DNA of 64,000 nt from an uncultured Prevotellaceae bacterium (lineage in GTDB: Bacteria; Bacteroidota; Bacteroidia; Bacteroidales; Muribaculaceae), in assembly GCA_905207705.1 (NCBI GenBank), contig CAJLMA010000006.1:1-64000 (forward strand), written 5' to 3'. Position 1 is the first letter of the stretch. Every line of letters begins with the position of its first letter. The translations under genes were made by a program, and so were the position numbers. The notes beneath the pieces were generated by a model that was not told where the DNA came from, did no database searches, and saw nothing but the letters and a program-made list of their open reading frames with translations. Below are positions 1-9,691 of the stretch, piece by piece.

Positions 1-281
1 ATGTTTCGAATATAGTTAATACAGATTAAAAATGCAAACAATTTGTTAGCTTTTTGGGATTATTTCTATGAAAATATCACTTAACCCCAAACGGCCATTT
101 GACTTTACAGGATTATGCCTGCCACATTTTTCAAAGCGCAAGCCACAGACGTGACGGACAATGAGATGCAACCATGCGGAAGAGTTGCAGCAAGGCATCG
201 GTCGTTTTTAACGTTCAATAAGACTCGTTTAGATCAATTTCATAAAATTGCGTATATCAGCACACACTACATGGCATTTTA

Positions 282-313
282 TTTTGTTATGACACGAGGT
301 TGAATTATCTTTG
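282..313 (+). promoter_or_regulatory. Promoter of korAB
   Basis: A Bacteroidetes-type promoter: TTTG at 282-285 (-33 box) and TATCTTTG at 306-313 (matches TAnnTTTG, -7 box), 20 bp apart. Transcription would start near 320, leaving a leader of about 50 nt before the korA ATG. The rest of positions 1-281 shows no convincing gene. Confidence 0.6.
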
Positions 314-369
314 CCGACGGTCTTGAGTTAACGACCAAGAATACCATTAACTAAAAGCCTAAAAACATC

Positions 370-2220
370 ATGCTGGAAAAAACAGACATCAAAGTTCTCG
401 ACCAGGTTGTCGTGCGATTCTCGGGAGACTCGGGCGACGGCATGCAGCTTGCCGGGAATATTTTCTCTAATGTATCGGCCGGCGTAGGGAACCAAATATC
501 GACATTCCCCGACTACCCTGCCGAAGTAAGAGCCCCTCAAGGGACTCTGAGCGGAGTTTCCGGCTTCCAAGTACACATCGGAAAAGGGGTTTACACCCCC
601 GGCGACTCGGCCGACGTGCTTGTAGCCATGAATCCGGCCGCGTTGAAGCAACATGCCAAATTCTTAAAGAAAGGCGGAGTTGCAATCGTCGACATCGACT
701 CATTCAAGAAAAGCGACCTTGAAAAAGCCCTTTACAAGACCGACGACCCTTACACCGAACTTGGATTGAAAGCCCAAGTAGTGGAAGTCCCGATGTCAAC
801 AATGGTGAAAGACGCTCTCGCCGACAGCGGAATGGACTTGAAATCGGTAATGAAATGCAAGAACATGTTCGCTCTCGGACTTGTGTGCTGGCTGTTTGAC
901 CGTCCGCTTGAAAGCGCGTTGCACCTTTTGAAAAATAAGTTTGCCAAGAAACCTGCCATCTATGAGGCCAATGCCAAAGTGATTCGCGCAGGATATGACT
1001 ATGGCCACAACATACATGCGTCTGTATCGACCTACCGCATAGAAACCGACGACATCCGCCCGGGAACCTACACCGACGTAAACGGGAACACCGCTACCGC
1101 ATGGGGCCTGATAATGGCTTCGGAGAAGAGCGGCAGGCCATTATTCCTTGGCAGTTATCCCATAACGCCGGCAACCGACATCCTGCATGAGCTGGCCAAG
1201 CGCAAAGACCTTGGAGTGAAAGCATGTCAAATGGAAGATGAAATCGCCGGAATATGCTCAGCAATAGGTGCGGCATTTGCCGGGGACCTTGCAGCCACAA
1301 GCACTTCCGGACCGGGACTTGCATTAAAAAGCGAAGGACTCGGACTGGCCGTGATAGCCGAATTGCCTCTTGTCGTAATTGACGTGCAACGTGGCGGCCC
1401 TTGCACAGGATTGCCCACAAAAACCGAACAAGCCGACTTGAAACAGGCTTTGTACGGGCGCAACGGAGAATCTCCGCTTGCCGTAGTTGCGGCAGCATCA
1501 CCTACCGACTGCTTCAAGATGGCATTCGAGGCCGCACGCATAGCATTGGAGCACATGACTCCGGTGATATTGCTCACCGACGGATTCATTGCCAACGGAT
1601 CATCGGCATGGCGCATCCCCGACGATGACGAATATCCCGAAATAAAGCCCAACTTCGTAACACCCGACCTCCTTGACAAAGGCTGGAAGCCATATATGCG
1701 CAACGAAGACACAAAAGTGAGATACTGGGCAATTCCGGGCACTCCGGGATTCACTCACCGCCTTGGAGGCCTTGAAAAGGACTATGCGACAAGCGCCATA
1801 TCGACCGACCCTGCCAACCATCAACGCATGGTCGATGCTCGCAGACAAAAGATTGAAAACATCGCACGCGACATCCCTGCACTCGAAGTGAGCGGCGACA
1901 AGGATGCCGACACATTGCTCGTTGGATGGGGCGGTACTTACGGACACCTGTATTCGGCAGTGAACCAACTCAATGCCGACGGGAAACGGGTGGCTTTCGC
2001 CCACTTCCGCTACATATGCCCGCTTCCTGCCAACACAGCCGACGTGCTGTCGAAGTATAAGACTATAATAGTTGCCGAATTGAACAACGGGCAGTTTGCC
2101 GACTACTTGCAAGCCAAACATCCGTCGGTCAACATCAAGCGCATAAACAAAGTACAGGGACAACCGTTCCTCGTCAGCGAAATCGTGGACGGCGTAACTA
2201 AAATAATGGAGGATAAATAA
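370..2220 (+). CDS. korA: 2-oxoacid:ferredoxin oxidoreductase, alpha (fused gamma-alpha) subunit
   Basis: Catalytic subunit of a 2-oxoglutarate (or related 2-oxoacid):ferredoxin oxidoreductase, which decarboxylates a 2-oxoacid to acyl-CoA and reduces ferredoxin in the cytoplasm. The 616-residue length fits the gamma-alpha fusion of the KorA family. The N-terminal third carries the gamma-type domain (RFSGDSGDGMQLAG near residue 17). The middle carries the pyrimidine-binding region with the TSTSGPGLALKSEG motif, and the C-terminal part is the transketolase-C-like domain. It lies 2 bp before the beta subunit, as in the usual korAB pair. Start ATG at 370 follows a good promoter. Substrate preference cannot be read from sequence. 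Confidence 0.95.
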   Translation: MLEKTDIKVLDQVVVRFSGDSGDGMQLAGNIFSNVSAGVGNQISTFPDYPAEVRAPQGTLSGVSGFQVHIGKGVYTPGDSADVLVAMNPAALKQHAKFLKKGGVAIVDIDSFKKSDLEKALYKTDDPYTELGLKAQVVEVPMSTMVKDALADSGMDLKSVMKCKNMFALGLVCWLFDRPLESALHLLKNKFAKKPAIYEANAKVIRAGYDYGHNIHASVSTYRIETDDIRPGTYTDVNGNTATAWGLIMASEKSGRPLFLGSYPITPATDILHELAKRKDLGVKACQMEDEIAGICSAIGAAFAGDLAATSTSGPGLALKSEGLGLAVIAELPLVVIDVQRGGPCTGLPTKTEQADLKQALYGRNGESPLAVVAAASPTDCFKMAFEAARIALEHMTPVILLTDGFIANGSSAWRIPDDDEYPEIKPNFVTPDLLDKGWKPYMRNEDTKVRYWAIPGTPGFTHRLGGLEKDYATSAISTDPANHQRMVDARRQKIENIARDIPALEVSGDKDADTLLVGWGGTYGHLYSAVNQLNADGKRVAFAHFRYICPLPANTADVLSKYKTIIVAELNNGQFADYLQAKHPSVNIKRINKVQGQPFLVSEIVDGVTKIMEDK

Positions 2221-2222
2221 TC

Positions 2223-3239
2223 ATGGAAGATACTAAAAAATATACTCCTGCCGACTATAAAAGCGATCAATATGTGCGTTGGTGCCCGGGTTGCGGCGAC
2301 CATGCGGTTCTCAACGTGCTGCACAAGGCTATGGCCGAACTCGGAATACCTCCCCATGAGATAGTAGTGGTTTCGGGCATAGGATGCAGCTCACGCCTTA
2401 TATACTACATGAACACCTACGGATTCCACACCATCCACGGGCGTGGAGCAGCCGTTGCGACAGGCATAAAGGTAGCCAACCCGAATCTCACCGTTTGGCA
2501 AGTATCGGGCGACGGCGACGGGCTGGCCATCGGAGGCAACCACTTCATCCACGAGGTGCGACGCAATGTAGATATCGACATGCTGCTGTTGAACAACAAA
2601 ATATACGGATTGACAAAAGGCCAGTACTCACCGACGAGCGATCGCGGATTTGTGAGCAAGTCTTCTCCTTACGGAACGACCGAAGACCCGTTTATCCCTG
2701 CCGAACTCGTATTTGGAGCTCGTGGCACATTCTTCGCCCGCAGCATCGACGTCGAGCTGAAGGTGTCGCAGGAAGTAATGGCCGCAGCTGCAAGGCACAA
2801 AGGCTGCTCGGTGGTGGAAATATTGCAGAATTGCGTAATCTTCAATAACGGCATCCACAACTTCGTTACCGACCGTGAGACCCGTCCCGACCGCACAATC
2901 CACCTCGTTCATGGCGAAAAGATGCTGTTTGGCAAAAACCATGAAAAAGGCCTCGTCCAAGATGGATTCGGGCTTAAAGCCGTGACAATTGGCGAAGACG
3001 GATACACAATCGACGACATATTGGTACACGATGCCCATACAAAATCCAACTTCCTGCACCAGCAGCTTGCCATGATGGACGGGCATGAACTGCCGCTCGC
3101 AATAGGAGTGATACGCGATGTGGATGCCCCGGTCTACAACGAAGAGATAGAAAAGCAAGTTGAAGACGTAAAGACTCGCAAAGGATTCTCTCGCTTGCGC
3201 GACATGATTTTGGCAGGCGACACTTGGGAAGTAAAATAA
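2223..3239 (+). CDS. korB: 2-oxoacid:ferredoxin oxidoreductase, beta subunit
   Basis: Thiamine-diphosphate-binding beta subunit, partner of the gene just upstream. The 338-residue protein has the N-terminal WCPGCGDHAVL motif typical of KorB. It also has the ThDP/Mg motif GDGDGLAIGGNH followed by NNKIYGLTKGQ. No ferredoxin domain is fused, so an external ferredoxin is expected to take the electrons. It is translationally coupled to korA and followed by a strong terminator, so the two genes form a closed operon. Confidence 0.95.
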   Translation: MEDTKKYTPADYKSDQYVRWCPGCGDHAVLNVLHKAMAELGIPPHEIVVVSGIGCSSRLIYYMNTYGFHTIHGRGAAVATGIKVANPNLTVWQVSGDGDGLAIGGNHFIHEVRRNVDIDMLLLNNKIYGLTKGQYSPTSDRGFVSKSSPYGTTEDPFIPAELVFGARGTFFARSIDVELKVSQEVMAAAARHKGCSVVEILQNCVIFNNGIHNFVTDRETRPDRTIHLVHGEKMLFGKNHEKGLVQDGFGLKAVTIGEDGYTIDDILVHDAHTKSNFLHQQLAMMDGHELPLAIGVIRDVDAPVYNEEIEKQVEDVKTRKGFSRLRDMILAGDTWEVK

Positions 3240-3274
3240 GAGAAACCAATCAAACATACCTACAAACATCTCGA

Positions 3275-3319
3275 CAGGATGGCAATATTCAATGGGATAA
3301 TGCCATCCTGCTCTTTTTT
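3275..3319 (+). terminator. Rho-independent terminator after korB
   Basis: Perfect 10-bp stem (CAGGATGGCA at 3275-3284 with TGCCATCCTG at 3301-3310) followed by CTCTTTTTTA. Confidence 0.85.
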
Positions 3320-3415
3320 ATGTCAACCTTACAAACGCCATATAGGACATATAGATAGGATAAATCAGTTAATTTAACCTTAGCCGGTATAAGATTTTTA
3401 TACATATATACAGTC

Positions 3416-3441
3416 GTTGTCAATGCTAATTTGTAATTTTG
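3416..3441 (+). promoter_or_regulatory. Promoter of the MalY/PatB-like gene
   Basis: TAATTTTG at 3434-3441 matches the -7 consensus; GTTG at 3416-3419 is a 3-of-4 match to the -33 box. The start codon is 35 bp downstream. Confidence 0.5.
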
Positions 3442-3475
3442 TCTTAAACGACAATTACATTAACCCACAATTGCA

Positions 3476-4657
3476 ATGAAATACAATTTTGACAAAATCA
3501 TAGAACGCAACGGCACCGAATCGATAAAATATGATGGATTGAAACAGATTTTCGGCAAAGACAATCTCATTCCGTTATGGGTCGCCGACATGGATTTTGA
3601 AGTTTGTCCCGAAATAACAGCCTCGCTGCAACAACGGCTCAATCATCACATATACGGATATTCATGTACCGACGACAGCTATTGGCAGTCAATTATCGAC
3701 TGGGAACGCAACACGCACGATTTCAATTTCACACGCGAAGAACTCACCTACATCCCGGGCGTGGTAAAAGGCATAGGTTTTGCCGTCAACTATTTTACCG
3801 ACAAAGGCGACAAAATCGTGATTCAAGAACCTGTTTATCACCCGTTCCGCAACGTTGCCGAAGGCAATGGCCGCATCGTTATCAACAATCCTCTTGTTAA
3901 AAAAGACGGCTTCTATACCATGAACCTTGAAGAACTTGAAGCCATCTTCAGCAATGAACATCCGCGCATGATGCTGCTGTGCAATCCCCACAATCCTGTC
4001 GGCATAGCATGGGATGTTGAAATATTGCGCAAAGTAGCATCGCTCGCTCGCAAGTATGGGGTAATCGTCGTCAGTGATGAAATCCATGCCGACCTCGCCA
4101 TCTTCGGGCACACCCATCACGTCTTTGCTTCGGTAAGCGATGATGCGGCTGCAGTTGCCGTGACGCTCTCGGCTCCGTCCAAGACATTCAACATTCCGGG
4201 CATAGTCAGTTCATGGTGCGTGATTAAGAATCCCGAGATGCGCAAAGGTTTCTTCGGGTGGCTCGAAGCCAATGAATTCAACGAAGCCCCGTTTTTCTCC
4301 ACCATTGCCACCGAATCGGCCTACAAATGCGGAAGCGAATGGCTCGACCAAGCCAAAGGCTATATCGAGAGCAACATTATTGCCGTGGAAGAATATTGTG
4401 CAAAACATATGCCTGCAATAAAGCCCATACGACCGCAAGCCTCATTCCTCGTTTGGCTCGACTGTTCGGCTCTCAGCCTGTCGCACGATGAACTTGTGGA
4501 CCTATTTGTCAACAAGGCAGGACTCGCGCTCAACGACGGCGAGATGTTCGGAGTCGGCGGCAACAGTCACATGAGGCTCAACGTAGGCACTTCACGCAAA
4601 ATTTTATTGAAGGCTCTCGATAATTTAAAGGAAGCCATTGAAAGATTAAACAAATAA
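3476..4657 (+). CDS. MalY/PatB-family PLP-dependent C-S lyase/aminotransferase
   Basis: Fold-type I PLP enzyme of the PatB/MalY branch, whose members cleave cystathionine or cysteine to release homocysteine or sulfide, pyruvate and ammonia. The 393 residues show the family opening (GTESIKYDGLK, then LWVADMDFEVCPEI) and the CNPHNPVG motif. They also show SDEIHADL and the Schiff-base lysine in SAPSKTFNIPG. The C-terminal domain ends with the MRLNVGTSR substrate-carboxylate motif. It stands alone between the korAB terminator and the rel promoter. Whether the cell uses it for methionine metabolism or cysteine desulfhydration cannot be told from sequence. Confidence 0.9.
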   Translation: MKYNFDKIIERNGTESIKYDGLKQIFGKDNLIPLWVADMDFEVCPEITASLQQRLNHHIYGYSCTDDSYWQSIIDWERNTHDFNFTREELTYIPGVVKGIGFAVNYFTDKGDKIVIQEPVYHPFRNVAEGNGRIVINNPLVKKDGFYTMNLEELEAIFSNEHPRMMLLCNPHNPVGIAWDVEILRKVASLARKYGVIVVSDEIHADLAIFGHTHHVFASVSDDAAAVAVTLSAPSKTFNIPGIVSSWCVIKNPEMRKGFFGWLEANEFNEAPFFSTIATESAYKCGSEWLDQAKGYIESNIIAVEEYCAKHMPAIKPIRPQASFLVWLDCSALSLSHDELVDLFVNKAGLALNDGEMFGVGGNSHMRLNVGTSRKILLKALDNLKEAIERLNK

Positions 4658-4707
4658 TTGCACTTCACTAATATTAAAGCTCCCTGAAAAAAATCAAAGG
4701 TGGCTCA

Positions 4708-4739
4708 TTGGAAAATGTCACAATAATTTATTATGTTTG
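4708..4739 (+). promoter_or_regulatory. Promoter of the rel gene
   Basis: TATGTTTG at 4732-4739 fits TAnnTTTG. An ATTG at 4707-4710, about 21 bp upstream, is a weak -33 box. Confidence 0.45.
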
Positions 4740-4802
4740 TAATAATTATTGTGTCGAGTGTTCAAAATATTTACATGTCAGACTTATAGGAATTTTTACA
4801 TT

Positions 4803-7040
4803 ATGGAAACCAAAAACATTACGCCCGAAGAAGAAGACCGCATGGTCGAAGCCGCTTTTAAAGATTTGCTTGATGGATACATGGCAAGTAATCACCGTAA
4901 AAAAGTGGAAATCATCGAGCGTGCCTATAAGTTTGCAAAAGAAGCCCATAAAGGTATAAGGCGCCGTTCGGGAGAGCCTTATATAATGCACCCGATAGCA
5001 GTGGCCCGCATCGTCAACAGGGAAATAGGTCTCGGCTCGACCTCTATTTGCGCTGCCTTGCTTCATGACGTGGTTGAAGACACCGATTATACGGTCGAAG
5101 ACATCGAGTCGCAATTTGGAAAGAAGATAGCCCAGATAGTGGAGGGGTTGACAAAAATATCCGGCGGAATATTCGGCGACAAAGCCTCGGCCCAAGCCGA
5201 GAACTTCCGCAAGCTACTGCTGACGATGAACAACGACATCCGCGTCATCCTCATCAAGATGGCCGACCGCCTTCACAACATGCGCACCCTTGGCTCGATG
5301 CTGCCAAGCAAGCAATACAAGATTGCCGGTGAAACACTCTACATTTACGCTCCGCTGGCTCACCGCCTCGGATTATTTGCCATAAAAACCGAGCTCGAAG
5401 ACCTGAGTTTCAAATATGAGCATCCCGAAGCCTACAAGACAATAAGCGAAAAGATTGCAGCGACCGAAACCCACCGAAATGAAATTTTCAACAAGTTCGC
5501 AGCCCCCATAAAAGAGCGTCTCGACGCGATGGGCCTAAAATACACGCTCAAAGCCCGCGTTAAGTCGATTTATTCCATCTGGAACAAGATGGAGACCAAG
5601 CATGTCCCGTTTGAAGAGGTATACGACCTGTATGCGGCTCGAATAGTATTTGACTGTCCAAACGAGGCCGACGAGAAAAAAATCTGTTGGAACATATATT
5701 CCGAGATTACCGACCTATACCGCCTGCATCCCGAGCGCACACGCGACTGGCTCAGCACGCCGAAGGCCAACGGATACCGTGCGTTGCACCTCACCGTAAT
5801 GGGACCTGACGGCAATTGGATTGAAGTGCAAATCAGGAGCAAGCGCATGGATGAAATGGCCGAACGCGGATTTGCAGCCCATTGGAAATACAAAATCGGA
5901 GAAGGCGAGGAAGAATCAGAACTTGCTTCTTGGTTGAAGACCATACAGGACATCCTTGAAACACCCGAGCCAAATGCCCTCGACTTCCTCGACACGATAA
6001 AACTCAACCTGTTTGCATCCGAAATCCTCGTATTTACCCCTAAAGGCGAGCTGATTACCCTGCCCAAGAACTCAACCGTGCTCGATGTGGCGTTCTACCT
6101 CCACTCCGAGATTGGAATGCACTGCATCGCTGGCAAGGTCAACCATAAGCTCGTGCCGGTATCGCACAAGTTGCAAAGCGGCGACCAAGTGGAAGTGCTG
6201 ACATCGCAATCACACCAGCCGAAGGCCGAGTGGCTCAACTTCCTTGCAACGGCCAAAGGTAAAACACGACTGCGTGCAGCATTGCGAAAAGACCGTCGCG
6301 CGACAATCGAGAAAGGGGAAAGCTTGTTCAACGAATATATGAAGAAAAACGGTTACGAAGTGACCAATGAAACAATTGACAAGATTGTGACCGCCGAACG
6401 ATTGTCGGACAAGGATGAATTAATGTACTTGATTGGCAATGAAGATATTGCGCTGTCGCCCCAATTACTTCAGCCACTGAAGCCGCCAACGCAGAACATC
6501 ATAGCAAAACTGTTGCTGAAACCGTTCAAGTCTTCAAAGACAAAAAATTCCAATGTCAACGTCGCTGAGAAAATTGCCGACCCTGTCGACATGAAAAAGA
6601 CCTACATTCTGAAAACAGAAAACGGCAAAAGCAACTACAAGCTCGCCTCTTGCTGCCACCCGATACCGGGCGACGACGTGTTCGGATTTGTCGACGAATC
6701 CAACCATGTCATCGTGCACAAGCTCACATGCGAGAATGCCATGCGACTGAAAAGTGGCTTCGGCAGCCGCATCGTCACCACAAAATGGGAGACCAAGCAT
6801 GAAAAATTCCCAGTGACCGTACACATCGAAGGTACCGACCGCATGGGAATCCTTCAGGAAATAATTTCTATCATATCAACCAATCTCTCCATATACATTC
6901 GCCGATTGAACATCGCGGCCAACGAAGGCGTGTTCACATGCGACCTCGATGTCGACGTGGAAGATGTCGATGTTGTGGCAAAATTGTGTAAGCAAATCAA
7001 GAAAGTCGACGGCGTGAAATCGGCCGTCAGAATGAATTAA
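4803..7040 (+). CDS. Bifunctional (p)ppGpp synthetase/hydrolase (Rel/SpoT)
   Basis: Stringent-response alarmone enzyme that makes and degrades (p)ppGpp. Its 745 residues show the full RelA/SpoT layout. An HD hydrolase domain has HPIAVARIV and the LLHDVVEDT motif, intact, so hydrolysis is expected. The synthetase domain has STPKANGYRALHLTV and EVQIRSKRMDEMAERGFA. TGS, zinc-finger-like (SCCHPIPGD) and C-terminal ACT domains follow. The start is taken at ATG 4803 because the frame upstream contains 18 poorly conserved residues that overlap the predicted transcription start. A 7TM-HD gene follows after 19 bp and is probably cotranscribed. Confidence 0.95.
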   Translation: METKNITPEEEDRMVEAAFKDLLDGYMASNHRKKVEIIERAYKFAKEAHKGIRRRSGEPYIMHPIAVARIVNREIGLGSTSICAALLHDVVEDTDYTVEDIESQFGKKIAQIVEGLTKISGGIFGDKASAQAENFRKLLLTMNNDIRVILIKMADRLHNMRTLGSMLPSKQYKIAGETLYIYAPLAHRLGLFAIKTELEDLSFKYEHPEAYKTISEKIAATETHRNEIFNKFAAPIKERLDAMGLKYTLKARVKSIYSIWNKMETKHVPFEEVYDLYAARIVFDCPNEADEKKICWNIYSEITDLYRLHPERTRDWLSTPKANGYRALHLTVMGPDGNWIEVQIRSKRMDEMAERGFAAHWKYKIGEGEEESELASWLKTIQDILETPEPNALDFLDTIKLNLFASEILVFTPKGELITLPKNSTVLDVAFYLHSEIGMHCIAGKVNHKLVPVSHKLQSGDQVEVLTSQSHQPKAEWLNFLATAKGKTRLRAALRKDRRATIEKGESLFNEYMKKNGYEVTNETIDKIVTAERLSDKDELMYLIGNEDIALSPQLLQPLKPPTQNIIAKLLLKPFKSSKTKNSNVNVAEKIADPVDMKKTYILKTENGKSNYKLASCCHPIPGDDVFGFVDESNHVIVHKLTCENAMRLKSGFGSRIVTTKWETKHEKFPVTVHIEGTDRMGILQEIISIISTNLSIYIRRLNIAANEGVFTCDLDVDVEDVDVVAKLCKQIKKVDGVKSAVRMN

Positions 7041-7059
7041 ACCAAATTTCAACCAATTA

Positions 7060-9102
7060 ATGAACCCGATATTCAAATTCGACAAAGGGAATATAATGAG
7101 ACTGTTGCTCTTTGTGGGAGCAATCATGATTATAACCTACTTCATTCCTCGCGAGGATGACGAGTCTTTCAATTACACGATGGGACGGCCTTGGCAGTAT
7201 CCGCTGCTGACTGCCCCGTTCGACATCCCTATCAATCTCGACTCGGCAAGCGCGGCCAAGCAGCGCGACAGCGTCAACCGCGCATTTGTCCTCATCTACA
7301 AGCGCGACGACAAAGTAGCTTCAAGCAATATCACCAATCTCGCCATTGCGCTTGAAAAAGAAAACTATGCCACGCCGGCTTTGCGCCGGCAACTGGTGGA
7401 AACAGTGAAGTCGATATACAACGACGGAATAGTAGACAACGGCACATACGACCGAATCAGTACCGGCAAGATGCCTAACGTAAGATTCATCGTCGACAAT
7501 GTGGCAACTCTCACGCCTACCGACAAGATGCGGTCTGTTCGCAAGGCATACGGCATGATCGACTCTATTTTCCCAACGCCTCATGCACAGATTGTCATAA
7601 ACAACGTGAAGTTGTCAAAATTCCTGCTTCCAAACGTCACATGCGACAGCATCGAATCCAAGCGCCTGCTCAACCAAGCCTACCTTAAGGCTCTGGCTCC
7701 GGTAGGTGTAGTGCAAAAGGGTGAGCGCATCATCGACAAGGGCGACATCGTCACCCCACAAACCCATGAACTGTTGAAAGAATATGAGCGGATGCTCAAG
7801 AACCGCGAAAGCACTACCAAAACCATCGATTACCAGTTCATAGGGCAAATCGTGCTGGTTGCAATATTGATACTGTATTTCTTCACCTACTTGCATTACT
7901 TCCGTTGGCGCACGTTCAACGACATGCGGCGCGTCATTTTCCTCATCGCGTTCCTTTCAGCGTTCACCCTTGCCGCATACATCGTGATATCAACAATGTC
8001 AATAGGCGCATACGTCATGCCGTTCACGGTACTGCCGATAATCATAACCACGTTCTTTGACTCGCGCACGGCAACTTTCATGCACATCATCGAGACCATG
8101 CTATGTGCGCTTGTGGTTCCGTTCCCTGCCGAGTTTATCTTCTTGCAATTTGCGGCAGGCGTTACGGCCATAATGACTGTGCAAGAATTGTCGCGCAGGT
8201 CGCAACTGGTGCAATGCGCCATTTACGTGCTGCTCGCCTACGCCGTGTCTTATACAGCCATCGAAGTGGTGAACGAAGGCAACCTGCATAACATCAATTG
8301 GCATGTATTCGGATATTTCGGCATGAACGTGATATTCCTTTCATTTGCCTATATCCTCATATTCCTGATAGAAAAGCTGTTCGGATTCACGTCGACAGTC
8401 TCGCTCGTCGAGCTTACCGATGTCAACAATCCGCTGCTGCGCGAATTGTCCGAGAAATGTCCCGGCACGTTCCAGCACTCTTTGCAGGTGTCAAATCTGG
8501 CAGCCGAGGCGGCTCATGTGATTGGGGCTAACGTGCAACTCGTCAGGGCCGGCTCGCTGTACCACGACATCGGCAAAATCGACAATCCGGCGTTTTTCAC
8601 CGAAAACCAGCGTGGAGAGAACCCACACAAGGCATTGCCGCCCGAGTTGAGCGCGAAAATCATCATCGAGCATGTAACAAATGGAGTCAAACGCGCCGAC
8701 AAGGCAAAGCTGCCGCAAGTCATAAAAGACTTCATCCTGCAACATCACGGGCGCGGAACGGCCAAATACTTCTACACGCAGGCTTGCAATGCCCATCCCG
8801 ACGAGACAATCGACCCGGCTCCGTTCACCTATCCGGGACCTAACCCGAACACCAAGGAAACGACCATTCTCATGATGGCCGATTCCACCGAAGCCGCATC
8901 GAGAAGCCTCGCGAGCCACGACGACGAGTCGATAAAGCAACTCGTGAACCGCATCATCGACTCGCAAATCGCCGATGGCCTGTATAAAGACTCTCCCATA
9001 AGTTTCCACGACGTGGAAGAGATAAAAAAATGCTTTATTTACCGCCTTTGCATGATGTACCATGCGCGAATAAAATACCCCGACATGGTTAAAAAAAGTT
9101 AA
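7060..9102 (+). CDS. 7TM-HD family phosphodiesterase (PgpH-like)
   Basis: Integral membrane protein of the 7TMR-HD family. Family members hydrolyse cyclic di-AMP (PgpH). The 680 residues begin with a membrane anchor, followed by a long extracytoplasmic region (about residues 30-260) and a cluster of about seven hydrophobic helices (about 265-460). A cytoplasmic HD domain carries FQHSLQVSNLA, SLYHDIGKIDNPAFF and LQHHGRGT. All metal-ligand histidines and aspartates expected for an HDIG domain are visible. It follows rel closely, which suggests joint control of two nucleotide second messengers. The substrate is inferred from family knowledge. Confidence 0.88.
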   Translation: MNPIFKFDKGNIMRLLLFVGAIMIITYFIPREDDESFNYTMGRPWQYPLLTAPFDIPINLDSASAAKQRDSVNRAFVLIYKRDDKVASSNITNLAIALEKENYATPALRRQLVETVKSIYNDGIVDNGTYDRISTGKMPNVRFIVDNVATLTPTDKMRSVRKAYGMIDSIFPTPHAQIVINNVKLSKFLLPNVTCDSIESKRLLNQAYLKALAPVGVVQKGERIIDKGDIVTPQTHELLKEYERMLKNRESTTKTIDYQFIGQIVLVAILILYFFTYLHYFRWRTFNDMRRVIFLIAFLSAFTLAAYIVISTMSIGAYVMPFTVLPIIITTFFDSRTATFMHIIETMLCALVVPFPAEFIFLQFAAGVTAIMTVQELSRRSQLVQCAIYVLLAYAVSYTAIEVVNEGNLHNINWHVFGYFGMNVIFLSFAYILIFLIEKLFGFTSTVSLVELTDVNNPLLRELSEKCPGTFQHSLQVSNLAAEAAHVIGANVQLVRAGSLYHDIGKIDNPAFFTENQRGENPHKALPPELSAKIIIEHVTNGVKRADKAKLPQVIKDFILQHHGRGTAKYFYTQACNAHPDETIDPAPFTYPGPNPNTKETTILMMADSTEAASRSLASHDDESIKQLVNRIIDSQIADGLYKDSPISFHDVEEIKKCFIYRLCMMYHARIKYPDMVKKS

Positions 9103-9163
9103 CCCCATTAAGGGAATATTCGCTGTCAAGGCTTTGTTTTAAGCAAGATTTTATAGCACAAAC

Positions 9164-9655
9164 ATGGAATCAAACACTATATTTGCCATAATCGGGACAA
9201 TGCTGATGCTTGGAGGTATCGCCACCGGCATCCGCAATTTTCCGCCGGCGGCAATGCTCACTTTCTTCGGAATGGGCTTGCTGCATTGGGGCAAATTTAT
9301 AAATCTGACCGACAATGCTTTAATATTTTGGGGTATCGCCTCGGCCATCACATGGGGCATCGCCGCACTGTCGGGAAAAGAGGAAGCCCGACCCGACTTG
9401 CAAGGCAACCTGTACCTCACCACAGGTGCCGTCGCGGGGCTGCTTGTGGGCATGTCGATAGATGCCTCGGTGATGATACTGTCGGCAATCGTCGGAGTAG
9501 TGATTGCTCAACTGGCATTCTCAAAAACTCCGCAAGGAAAGTGGATAAAATTTTCATTTCACAATTTTATTCATTACTTTTGTGCTGTAGGATTGAAAAC
9601 GATAGTGACAATCTCAATGGCAGGCATAGCAGTAGAAGGATTCTTAATCAGGTAA
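9164..9655 (+). CDS. Small polytopic membrane protein, unknown function
   Basis: A 163-residue hydrophobic protein with about five membrane segments rich in Gly and Ala; no catalytic motif was recognised. It begins with ATG at 9164 about 60 bp after the 7TM-HD gene, on the same strand and with the same codon use, so it is probably a genuine core gene. A short charged loop (KEEARPDLQ) falls near the middle. A TACTTTTG (-7-like) sequence at 9575-9582 inside the gene could start transcription of the next gene. Confidence 0.7.
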   Translation: MESNTIFAIIGTMLMLGGIATGIRNFPPAAMLTFFGMGLLHWGKFINLTDNALIFWGIASAITWGIAALSGKEEARPDLQGNLYLTTGAVAGLLVGMSIDASVMILSAIVGVVIAQLAFSKTPQGKWIKFSFHNFIHYFCAVGLKTIVTISMAGIAVEGFLIR

Positions 9656-9691
9656 CCACTTAATTTCACACATCCGCAAGCTGTAATAACT

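Noticed and set aside
115..303. 62-codon plus-strand ORF upstream of korA
   Set aside because: It covers the korAB promoter region, shows no protein-like pattern and no plausible start signal.
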